Shown in pieces: positions 1-9,700 of a DNA stretch of 64,000 nucleotides (position 1 is the stretch's first letter; every line of letters starts with the position of its first letter). The notes under the pieces are model-generated. The model ran no database searches. It had not been told where the DNA came from and saw only the letters and a program-made list of their open reading frames with translations. Origin of the DNA: Trichomonas vaginalis G3 (taxonomy: Eukaryota > Parabasalia > Trichomonadida > Trichomonadidae); the NCBI RefSeq assembly GCF_026262505.1, contig NC_067206.1, positions 32,441,896-32,505,895 of the forward strand, given 5' to 3'. A program made the translations under genes and the position numbers.

Positions 1-2208
1 GTTGAAATAGTGAAGTCCTTATTTTTGTTGAAGCATGGTTTCGAACCAATGCACAAGTCAAAGGTTATCTCATCACCTTCATAAAGAGATTTGTACAATT
101 CCACGATGCTATATTTTTCCCCAACTTTCTCAGGGAAGAACAAACCTTTCTTCTCGTCATAATGTACTTGTATCGCATCTGGGAACATTTGGTTTGCAGT
201 AAGTGCAATTACGTCCTGTGTGATTCCCTTCATTCGACAGTGGAAAGCAATTTCCTTGAGGTCATTGGTTAATTCGTCGAGGTAAGTCTTCTTTCCAACG
301 AATATAGATCTTTGTGCCTTAGACATATGTCCTGCAGTAATCTCTGCAAAGTCTGAATGAAATTGACCCAGTGCTTTTCCAATGAGTTCTCTGTTATACC
401 TTCTCTTGTATTCTTCTGCTAACTTATCTAAGTCCTTCTCATACAAGTGTAAACTATCTGTATCCTGATAGAACAACTTCAAGCCCAAATCTTCTGCTGT
501 GAAGAATACTTCATTCATGATTCGTTTGGACATAGAAAGGATTGAAACACCTAATGGACAATAGTTAAAGTGACGAACGATAGGTTTAAATGACTTTACA
601 CATGAAAGTTCGGAATCGGGGATGAACTCTATTGTCTGTATGTCATTATAGTTCTTAATGATATAGTCAGTGAGCTTATTGTCCTTGATGAAACGAATCT
701 TTTTGTCAATGGGCTTTAATATCGTCTTACCATAGATACTGTTCAAAAGAAGTTTGATGATCTCTTGTATCGGATTACCTTCCTTCTTATACTTAGCACG
801 TAATTCGAAGAGCTTCTTAACTTCATTCCTTATTGTCATGTCCCTTTTTCCATCATAATAGTATCCATCAATGACTTTGCATGAGATCTCTTGGAACTTG
901 ATCAGATCTTGAAGCGTAATGTGGTCTACGAACATCTTGCAGCATGTATTGGAACTTCTGGCAACATGTAAGTCAGGGTTGATGTCAGGATTGACGACAA
1001 TCAATGGGAATGCTGAGTTCTTACCGATCGACAAGATCTCGATCTGACAGTAAAATCCTGAGATGAACTTTTCCTTTGTTGGTTCAGCTTGGTCATCATC
1101 AAAGAGATGCTCCAACAAGTATTCACTGCTCTTCATCTCTTCTGTCATAACTTTTGGAATTCCTTCTAAACAGTAAAGTCTAGCAATTGCTGATGGATAC
1201 AATGATACAGCATCGAAGTCAGTGATGAGTTCTCCTTCATTGTATTGCTTCTTGTTCTCAGCTAGCATGCATCTTCCTCCTTGAATACACTTGGAAATAT
1301 ATTCACGAGGTTTTCCTGCAAGATCAAAGAGATTACCGTTCTTCCAATATACTCTCTTCTCAAAGAGTTTGTTTGAGATAGAACTTATTGAAACATAATC
1401 ATAAGCATCTATTTCAAACTCAGTCATGAGGTCATTGCGGAACTTAAGAAAGCCATCTCGTAAAATGCGTACATCTTGACCGCAATAGAATGACGAATAA
1501 ACTTCCATGTCAAAGTGTTCATCATCAATCTTGCAATCTTCAATCTTCTCAATGTTCTCATTAAAAGCTTCAATATCTTTGACATGATTCATGGCATCAT
1601 CGATGTTACCAACTTTAGTTGTATTAACTAACTCTTCCGTGTAGTAATTATATGGGAAAACTTCTTTTTCACCACTAGTGAGGTGAAACATTTCAGGGAA
1701 TCTTTCCAACTTAGTTGAGATGATTGCATAAGAGTCTTTGAAGCAGAGAAGTTTTCCTTTGTACTTTCCTTGTATCTGCATCGTTTGTGAACCTTTGATG
1801 ATTGGAGTTCCTGTAATCTCTTCTAACTGAGACATGAGAAAAGTGACATCGTACGATAAGTTGTGGAAATAAACTAAACTCTTATCTGGTAAAGCTTCGA
1901 GGAATTTTGACGCACAGTCACTTCCCCAAATTGATGTATAACCATCATCGTCATCTTCCATGAAACAAATGTTGTATGCTTTGTGAATGTTTCCATCAGT
2001 TGATGCTTCGAAGTCAGCAAAGAAAACATGTTCTCTTGGGAACTTCATGTCTTTCTTCGTCTCTGAACTCCAATCTTTCTTCATCCTTGCGCAATAACGC
2101 TCATTGTATGTGAGGTCAATCATTTCTTCAAGGTTCTCATTATACATCGTTGTGAAGTATGTGCAAAGTTCTCCTGTTCTAATTGGTTCGAAATAATTGT
2201 TAGCATGT
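1..2208 (-). CDS. DNA polymerase B, exonuclease and polymerase part (runs off window)
   Basis: Family B DNA polymerase of the protein-primed (phi29/Polinton) kind, which would replicate the element. One minus-strand frame is open from about 2205 to the window edge. Visible motifs in order: exonuclease I FFADFEAS (around 2003-2030), exonuclease II YFHNLSYDVTFL (around 1840-1880), polymerase motif A DFDAVSLYPSAIA (around 1181-1225), motif B KLLLNSIYG (around 725-755) and motif C YQDTDS (around 451-475). The first in-frame ATG is at 2147, but convincing coding sequence continues upstream to the edge of the 2215-4404 insertion. This suggests the gene is interrupted there; another part probably lies at 4387-5868. 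The other reading, that the polymerase is a gene of its own starting near 2208, cannot be excluded because a TTTTTAT start motif sits just upstream. Confidence 0.88.
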
Positions 2209-2294
2209 TATATACGAAAACGATAAAAACGGTTTGACAGAAAAGTGACAACTTTACGTGTCAAAAATAGAAAAAGTGACATTTATTCGTAATA

Positions 2295-2504
2295 TTAAAA
2301 TGAATCATCATAATCTTCTTCATAAGGGTCTTCATAATCTTCTTGATATTCTTCTTCATATTTTAGTTCGTATTCTTCTTCTTCATTACTATCTTCTTCT
2401 ATTTCAACCGGATTCGCCTTATTTTTTTCTTCTTCAACTTCCTCGCCTTCTTTTTCCCATTCATCTTCTTCGCTTCCTTGGAGCTCTGGCATTTCATTGG
2501 CCAT
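2295..2504 (-). CDS. small acidic low-complexity protein
   Basis: A 69-codon frame with an ATG start at 2504. The product is extremely acidic: runs of Glu and Asp with Tyr, such as EEEEYELKYEEEYQEDYEDPYEEDYDDSF split over its C-terminal half, and no hydrophobic segment. It lies inside the 2.19 kb insertion, directly left of the hairpin array, and reads away from it. Such composition can arise from GAA/GAT-rich simple sequence, so coding is not certain, although the frame is clean from ATG to stop. No family recognised. If real, it would be the only protein encoded by the insertion. Confidence 0.35.
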   Translation of the reverse strand: MANEMPELQGSEEDEWEKEGEEVEEEKNKANPVEIEEDSNEEEEYELKYEEEYQEDYEDPYEEDYDDSF

Positions 2505-2526
2505 AAGTGAATCTGGAAGAAAATCT

Positions 2527-4315
2527 TGAGAGATATTATTTCATACAATACTACTCTCACCCTCCAATTCCCAGCCAAAATGGCTAAAAATTGCCCGCAA
2601 TTGTTCACATTGCGGGCAATTTTTAGCCATTTTGGCTTGGAACTAGAGCCTGCGAGGTACATGGATAGTATCAGTACCTCACAGGCTCTAGTTCTCTATA
2701 TGGCGCCGAGAAATTTTGGTGAAATGTGGTCGCATTTCACCAAAATTTTTTCGGCGCCATAGGATGAATTGGAGGGTGAGAGATATTATTTCATACAATA
2801 CTACTCTCACCCTCCAATTCCCAGCCAAAATGGCTAAAAATTGCCCGCAATGTGAACAATTGCGGGCAATTTTTAGCCATTTTGGCTTGGAACTAGAGCC
2901 TGCGAGGTACATGGATAGTATCAGTACCTCACAGGCTCTAGTTCTCTATATGGCGCCGAGAAATTTTGGTGAAATGTGGTCGCATTTCACCAAAATTTTT
3001 TCGGCGCCATAGGATGAATTGGAGGGTGAGAGATATTATTTCATACAATACTACTCTCACCCTCCAATTCCCAGCCAAAATGGCTAAAAATTGCCCGCAA
3101 TGTGAACAATTGCGGGCAATTTTTAGCCATTTTGGCTTGGAACTAGAGCCTGCGAGGTACATGGATAGTATCAGTACCTCACAGGCTCTAGTTCTCTATA
3201 TGGCGCCGAGAAATTTTGGTGAAATGTGGTCGCATTTCACCAAAATTTTTTCGGCGCCATAGGATGAATTGGAGGGTGAGAGATATTATTTCATACAATA
3301 CTACTCTCACCCTCCAATTCCCAGCCAAAATGGCTAAAAATTGCCCGCAATGTGAACAATTGCGGGCAATTTTTAGCCATTTTGGCTTGGAACTAGAGCC
3401 TGCGAGGTACATGGATAGTATCAGTACCTCACAGGCTCTAGTTCTCTATATGGCGCCGAGAAATTTTGGTGAAATGTGGTCGCATTTCACCAAAATTTTT
3501 TCGGCGCCATAGGATGAATTGGAGGGTGAGAGATATTATTTCATACAATACTACTCTCACCCTCCAATTCCCAGCCAAAATGGCTAAAAATTGCCCGCAA
3601 TGTGAACAATTGCGGGCAATTTTTAGCCATTTTGGCTTGGAACTAGAGCCTGCGAGGTACATGGATAGTATCAGTACCTCACAGGCTCTAGTTCTCTATA
3701 TGGCGCCGAGAAATTTTGGTGAAATGTGGTCGCATTTCACCAAAATTTTTTCGGCGCCATAGGATGAATTGGAGGGTGAGAGATATTATTTCATACAATA
3801 CTACTCTCACCCTCCAATTCCCAGCCAAAATGGCTAAAAATTGCCCGCAATGTGAACAATTGCGGGCAATTTTTAGCCATTTTGGCTTGGAACTAGAGCC
3901 TGCGAGGTACATGGATAGTATCAGTACCTCACAGGCTCTAGTTCTCTATATGGCGCCGAGAAATTTTGGTGAAATGTGGTCGCATTTCACCAAAATTTTT
4001 TCGGCGCCATAGGATGAATTGGAGGGTGAGAGATATTATTTCATACAATACTACTCTCACCCTCCAATTCCCAGCCAAAATGGCTAAAAATTGCCCGCAA
4101 TGTGAACAATTGCGGGCAATTTTTAGCCATTTTGGCTTGGAACTAGAGCCTGCGAGGTACATGGATAGTATCAGTACCTCACAGGCTCTAGTTCTCTATA
4201 TGGCGCCGAGAAATTTTGGTGAAATGTGGTCGCATTTCACCAAAATTTTTTCGGCGCCATAGGATGAATTGGAGGGTGAGAGATATTATTTCATACAATA
4301 CTACTCTCACCCTCA
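2527..4315. repeat. 250 bp satellite, 7 full units, made of four stacked hairpins
   Basis: The word agatattatt recurs at 2531, 2781, 3031, 3281, 3531, 3781, 4031 and 4281, giving seven units of exactly 250 bp and a partial eighth. Units 2-7 look identical. Using unit 2 as example, four inverted repeats fill about 236 of 250 bases. They are: 2766-2820 (17 bp perfect stem, 21 nt loop); 2823-2887 (28 bp perfect stem, loop TGTGAACAA); 2891-2943 (20 bp stem, one mismatch, 13 nt loop); and 2949-3011 (about 28 bp stem with one mismatch and bulge, 6 nt loop). Unit 1 differs in having the loop of the second hairpin reversed (TTGTTCACA, 2601-2609). Frames within the array open only from GTG or by chance and are not genes. 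Confidence 0.97.
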
Positions 4316-4386
4316 ATTTTAATTACTTAAACTCATTCTATTTTTTTGACATGTAAATGTCACTTTTACTGAGATCTGACACAATG

Positions 4387-5868
4387 TCAGATCTCTTTTT
4401 TTCGTATATAAGAAGCAAACAAGAGTTCAATGACTTTTGCAAGTGGTGTAACTAACTTTGAGTTAATTGCATACCTTGTTTCATATCTTCTGTTAACTAA
4501 CATCTTCTTCTCTAAAGTCCAATCCTTGCACAACTTACAAACATCTTCATAGTTCTTGATGAACATTGAACTTATTGGAAGCTTTTCGTTCAACATGTAG
4601 TGGTCATACATTAATAAAAGTTCTACTGTCATCTTTGGTTCTTCATCTGGTTCATAAGTATATGAATGATTTGAATACTTCTCGTTGTATTTGATGACAT
4701 GGAACCTTATTCCTGTTTCTTTGGCAATAACCTTAATCTTTGACATTGGAAAATCTTTGACACGAATGATTTCCCTCATATGATTAATTGTTGCTTCGTC
4801 AACACCAGCTTGAATACAAGCGTAGATGAAACATGAATCTTTCATCATCTTCTTTGCTGTCTCTGCATTAAGTTCGTTGAAGATCTGATACCTCTCTAAG
4901 TTAATAGGTAATTTGCATGTCCATGTCCAAAGCTGACCATTACGTGACCTGTTTCTCTTCTTTGAATGGTTTTGTTTGATGATCTTGAGTGCGATCTTTT
5001 CTTGACCTGCTGCTCTCATCGTATCTAACATAACTTGTTCTTCAGCTGTGAGTTTATATGGTGTGTACGTTCCTTTTCTCAAAGCAGAAGCATCAACATC
5101 TGAATAAGCTGTATAGTCAAAGATCTCGATCTTCCTTAACGAAGGAATACTACAAAGGAAGAAGTCATAGTTTGATTCAAGGACTTTAGATGCTAATTCT
5201 TGTACTTCTGCTATTGGAGCTTCATTAAGTAACTGATGAACTAATGATCCCATTGTATTGATGTTCAAATGACGCAAAATGTTTCTCTTCTCATCAAAGT
5301 CGTAATAGAATGTCCACTTCTGTTTGAAAAGGTCTATCTGTCCAATGAACTTTGCCATAACTCTTGGAAACATCTTGTTGAAGTAATCTTTTCCTCTTGG
5401 ACTGTATTGGTCAATGTTAAACATAATGAATCTTTCTCCTGCTTTAGTTATTGGGTCTAACCATTTCTCATCAGGAAGTTTTTGACCATTAATGTTCTTA
5501 ACAACGTAAAAGGCATTCTGTATTTCTTTGTATGCTAATTCGCTCTCATCAATCTTTGGTGGAGGGTCTGAGTATATTGGTTGCATCTCCATTAACGCTC
5601 TATTATGAGATCTCTGATCGTGATCTAAAGCAACTGGGGAATTTGAAGCTGGAACATTCATGATACCATTGTAGTCATCATAGAAGCTCTTAGCATTCTT
5701 GAAAATATCTGCTACACTTCCTGTACCTCCTTGATTCTTAATTGCCAGAGCTAATTTATTGGTAATGTCTTTAGCTTTCTTAGGCATTTTGATCCCAAAC
5801 ATATCAAGCATACCTTTCTTATCTTCTGGTGAAAGGTTATTAACTAATCCTTTTATAGCATTGAGCAT
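4387..5868 (-). CDS. 493-residue protein, probably N-terminal part of the DNA polymerase B gene
   Basis: A 493-residue frame with ATG at 5868 preceded by the element's TTTTTTTATCGG-TATAA type start motif. The last few codons come from the edge of the 2.19 kb insertion. The N-terminus (residues 1-130) is Lys/Asn-rich and helical. Residues about 310-490 contain GQLWTWTCKLPINLERYQIF and DSCFIYACIQAGV, followed by a basic stretch. From memory this resembles the region ahead of the exonuclease in large Polinton polymerases, but I could not verify that by alignment. It lies immediately upstream of, and in line with, the polymerase at 1-2208, which supports one gene interrupted by an insertion. It could instead be a separate Maverick protein. 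Confidence 0.5.
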   Translation of the reverse strand: MLNAIKGLVNNLSPEDKKGMLDMFGIKMPKKAKDITNKLALAIKNQGGTGSVADIFKNAKSFYDDYNGIMNVPASNSPVALDHDQRSHNRALMEMQPIYSDPPPKIDESELAYKEIQNAFYVVKNINGQKLPDEKWLDPITKAGERFIMFNIDQYSPRGKDYFNKMFPRVMAKFIGQIDLFKQKWTFYYDFDEKRNILRHLNINTMGSLVHQLLNEAPIAEVQELASKVLESNYDFFLCSIPSLRKIEIFDYTAYSDVDASALRKGTYTPYKLTAEEQVMLDTMRAAGQEKIALKIIKQNHSKKRNRSRNGQLWTWTCKLPINLERYQIFNELNAETAKKMMKDSCFIYACIQAGVDEATINHMREIIRVKDFPMSKIKVIAKETGIRFHVIKYNEKYSNHSYTYEPDEEPKMTVELLLMYDHYMLNEKLPISSMFIKNYEDVCKLCKDWTLEKKMLVNRRYETRYAINSKLVTPLAKVIELLFASYIRKKEI

Positions 5869-5905
5869 GTTGGTCTTTTATAACCGATAAAAAAATATAC
5901 GTTAT
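5869..5905 (-). promoter_or_regulatory. TTTTTAT-type start motif of the 5868 gene
   Basis: On the minus strand TTTTTTTATCGGTTATAAAA lies shortly before the ATG at 5868. It matches the pattern T-run plus TAT, a short spacer and TATAA/TAAA before ATG that recurs at most structural, replication and packaging genes of both Mavericks here. Function is inferred from recurrence only. Confidence 0.5.
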
Positions 5906-5911
5906 TTTTTT

Positions 5912-6754
5912 TTAATCGTCATCGTAATCATAATCGTACGAAGATTCTGTATCATCATCACTGACATCATTGGTTTCTCTAACTTCTGGCTTATCTGGTT
6001 TAATCTCTATCACCATAAACATTGGTGACAATAATCGAACAGGCTGATCTTGGAAGTCAACTAAGGTAAACGTAACATTAGTTAGTTCCCATGGAAATGC
6101 ATCTATCCATGGTGAGGATTCCTTACATATAAGTGGTTTACCAGATATCCAGAACTCATTGATGTTATAACATGTAGATCTGTACATGATCTTTCTTCGA
6201 TCATCAACTTGGTCAATATTATTGAACCCAGAGATGACAGACATTGATGAACGAAGGTATAACTGATACCCGAAGTTGAGCATAGGTGGTTTTGGCATTT
6301 GTAGATAATAATTATGTACAATAGGTAGTTCTATTCCATATGCACCTAAAATAAGATTTGCTCTATGTGAAGCATCTTTTAAATAGACTTTATGTCCTTT
6401 GTCCTGTGACGTAAATATAAGTTGATTCGTAGCACTCAGTGAAACTGTTACATTATGTTGACCTTTTTTCTTGTTATAATAATCAAACTGTTTTGTTACA
6501 ATCTCTTGTAGTTTTGATACAATAGTATCCATATCAAATGAAAGAGCTGACTTAAATGTACACACCTTTTCTTCTCCATCTTCGTCTAACTGTAAGACAA
6601 AATAATCTGTTTCGTCACAAACAATAAAGTTCGCCATAGTACTGACACTTTTTACTCTCATCTTTATCTTACTTGGATGCCCCATGTTAGGATCTGCTTG
6701 AAACTGTATTGTCCCGTAGTTATTAGGATCAGTCGATTGTAGATAATACATCAT
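5912..6754 (-). CDS. minor-capsid (penton)-like candidate, 280 aa
   Basis: A 280-residue protein; ATG at 6754 is followed by a second Met codon. It is rich in beta-prone segments and ends in an Asp/Tyr-rich acidic tail. The segment HRANLILGAYGIELP (about residues 135-150), followed by PPMLNFGYQLYLRSS, resembles the LLGF-type pattern seen in minor jelly-roll capsid proteins of adenoviruses and Polintons; this is a weak pattern match. It starts only 19 bp from the divergent fibre-like gene at 6774, which is suggestive because penton bases carry fibres in adenoviruses. Function is inferred, not proven. Confidence 0.45.
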   Translation of the reverse strand: MMYYLQSTDPNNYGTIQFQADPNMGHPSKIKMRVKSVSTMANFIVCDETDYFVLQLDEDGEEKVCTFKSALSFDMDTIVSKLQEIVTKQFDYYNKKKGQHNVTVSLSATNQLIFTSQDKGHKVYLKDASHRANLILGAYGIELPIVHNYYLQMPKPPMLNFGYQLYLRSSMSVISGFNNIDQVDDRRKIMYRSTCYNINEFWISGKPLICKESSPWIDAFPWELTNVTFTLVDFQDQPVRLLSPMFMVIEIKPDKPEVRETNDVSDDDTESSYDYDYDDD

Positions 6755-6773
6755 TTTTATATGTAGTAAAAGA
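6755..6773. promoter_or_regulatory. 19 bp divergent promoter region between capsid-like and fibre-like genes
   Basis: The plus strand has TTTTTATATGTAGTAAAAGA before ATG at 6774, and the minus strand has CATATAAAA before ATG at 6754. So both starts are preceded by the late-type AT motif within a 19 bp gap (the T-run itself overlaps the minus-strand start). Confidence 0.5.
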
Positions 6774-9700
6774 ATGAGTGTTGTTCCATATGCATATGAA
6801 TGTTATAAGTCTAGCGTACTTCAATATAAAGAATATACTCTCAGAATTACTGATAATGCTTTAGTCATACATAAAGAAGGTGCTGATGAAGACATTACCA
6901 TCGGTCCTGGTATATTACCTATCGAGCAACCAGATGGTACAATTGTTGAAACAGACTTAAATCAATACCTTCAAGCGTTACAGAATCGTGTGACAAAAGT
7001 AGAGAATAATTACTTAGATGCTCCATTCTTCACAACTGATAGAGATTATATGTTTTCATGTATGGCGAGTAATGGTTTGCAAGAAACTCGTGAGGTAAAT
7101 ATTAATGAAGCATTAGAGACTATAATATATCATGTTAAACGGTTATTATCGATTGACCATGGAGTTCATTTTGACCCAAGGTCTACACTGTTCAATATAC
7201 CAATGATTGAAAACAGTCAATTAACATTTAAAGAAGATACATTGTATAATGCTTTAAACGCAGCATTTGCTTATATATTAGGTCATGAACAAGTACAAAA
7301 TAGTGGTATTGCAATATACTTAGATAAAGTTATGTTAAAGAAACCATTGACATTCACAGAAGATGGTCCAAAAGCAACTGGTATTGTTGGTGATGGAACA
7401 TTATTGACGAAAGAATACTTAGCAAGTCATGTCGGAGAATTTTTCTCCACTAATGATAGCATCAGTACAACACCAGAAGTTATTTTATTGAAGAAACCAA
7501 TCACATTTGATGTTAAAGGAAAGACAAAAGCAACTGGTATAGCTGGCGATGGAGTTCTTCTGACTAAGGAATACTTGAAGAAAAATATCAATGACTTCGT
7601 TGAAATTGTCAAAGATAAAGAATCTGGTCTTAAGTTCAACCCTTTATCATTCATCTTTGCCATAGCAAACGCCGGTGCTACTGCAGCCTCATGGATATCA
7701 CTCCAGAGTCAAATAAATGCTCTTTGGGCTTTTGTTGAAAGTCAAGAAGGTATAGATACTGTTCTTGACACTCTGGGTAATCTTGGTCCAAATCATAAAG
7801 GAGGTTTTGTGGATGGAATAAAAAATTTAGTTGAAAAGACTAAAACAAGTTTCCAGAAGATAACTCATATAGAAAGATTCAGAAATGAAGGTTATATGGA
7901 ACTTGAGAGTTTTGATGTGACTGGACCTTTGGAACCAATTCCAATGCCACGTGATGCTAATGATGAAGAAGAGAAAGATCCTGGACCAAAAACAATCATT
8001 TCTACGTTAAGTACTTTGTACCCTGATTTTGTGACCTTAGTGAAAGTTGCTAATACATCAAGAAAGAACAATAATATTAATATGTCTGGTACTGATGACC
8101 TTACTGATTATCTTTATCTCATTCTTGCTGAATTAGCGAAGAAAGTTGAGGAGAACAAAAATAATGGAGGAAGAACTGCACTTAAGATTGCAGACAAAGC
8201 TGACAAAAGTTATGTTGACGAAGAGATACGTAAAGTTGCATCTAAAGAATATACTTTATCACAGTCTGTCATACTTAAGACAATCAAAGGTCCAGAGAAA
8301 GATATGTACCCAGGTGATGGTACAACAGTTAAAGTTAATGAAAGAGTTTCATTCCCATCTGGTATTGATACAAAAGAAGTATATATTAATGGTGAAAACA
8401 TCAATACAACATTGTTTCCTTTGAAAAATAATGAGTTCACTGAACCTTTGACAGTTAAATCAATTCGTTCAAGAGAAGACAAACCTGTTATAATCAATAA
8501 AATAGGAGCTGATAATGACCAACCAGTTCAAATCAAGAAAATAAGAGCTGATGACATTATCTTGAACTATACTTTAGGTTCAAGTGCTCCACAAGAAGAT
8601 CCAAGCACTAGCGTAAAAGATACTCTTAACAGTTTAGATAGTAAATGTACGAACATTGAAGGTCATGCCAGAAACTTCGAAGTATATGAACTACCAGCAA
8701 TGTTAGATAAGAAAGCTGACAAGAACCATGTTCATTATATAAGTTCAGATGAACAGATTATAACGGACTACCACGGATATTTAACACAGGGTGAAAAAGT
8801 GAATACGAAAAATGTTAATGAAAGAAGATATAAATTCATTCGTGCTAAAGGTTATGACATACACTGTACTGTACAGTATGACACAGGTATAGCACCACAA
8901 TCATTTGGTTATAACGCTGAAATTTATGCTTCATACTTCTTTGTTAACGGTGTATTAGTTGAGCCAAGATTTAGGTTGAGAGTTAAGGCAAAAATAACCG
9001 TTGAAGATGCTATTAAAAGTAAAGCTGACAAAGATGAACTTGACGCAACGAACAAAGTTTTGAAATCTCATAAACACAATATCTCCGACATAAATTCACT
9101 TCAAACTTCTTTAGACAACAAAGCAGACAAAACTTATGTTAATGAACAGATCTCAAAGATCTCTAATGCATCTGTAAACAATGGAATACCTGAAAGCATT
9201 ACAGTTAGCTTTGGTAATAATGATATGGGTAAAGTTGCAATATTTATAAATTATAACATTGGTCCATCAGAAAAAGGTCCAAGTTACTATACATTGAGTC
9301 ATGGTAAATCTATTGAACTTGTGTTCCACAAAAAAGATGGAACAAACTTAACTATTCATCCTGGAGATACGTTTGAGTTTTATTTGAACGATGTCACCAC
9401 AGTAGATTATACTTATAGACCTTCTAACATGTTTGACATGATGTATCCAATTGGTTCTATATTTACATCAATGAGCTCAACAAGCCCGCAAACCCTTTAT
9501 GGAGGTGTTTGGCAACCGATTGTTGATCAGTTTCTTTACTGTTCTAACTCATCAATGGACTTTGGTGGTTCAAAGACTATCAGAGTTGAAAACCTTCCAC
9601 CACACTCCCATAGGTTCAGTGCAACAACATCTACTAATGGAGAGCATTCACATTCAATGACAAAAAGAGGTTATACAAATCTTGCAGCAGGTTCTGATAG

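Larger units (their letters stand above)
2215..4404. mobile_element. 2.19 kb non-autonomous insertion carrying a hairpin satellite
   Basis: The segment is bounded by TATATA on both sides (2209-2214 and 4405-4410), a candidate 6 bp target duplication, and begins and ends with CGAAAA in inverted orientation. Just inside both ends are imperfect inverted copies of AAAAGTGACA-(n)-TTTAC-TGTCAAAAA-TAGAA (2240-2272 on the plus strand; about 4335-4370 on the minus strand). It holds a small acidic reading frame, a 250 bp tandem array and no transposase. The open frames on either side run up to its edges. TATATA is self-complementary and the terminal repeat is short, so the exact boundary is uncertain. 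The 6 bp duplication would fit Polinton-type integration, but the mobilising enzyme is unknown. Confidence 0.55.

Noticed and set aside
2530-4262. Repeated 74- and 98-codon frames across the 250 bp satellite on both strands
   Set aside because: They begin with GTG or with an ATG inside hairpin arms, repeat every 250 bp identically and have no start motif; they are translated satellite.
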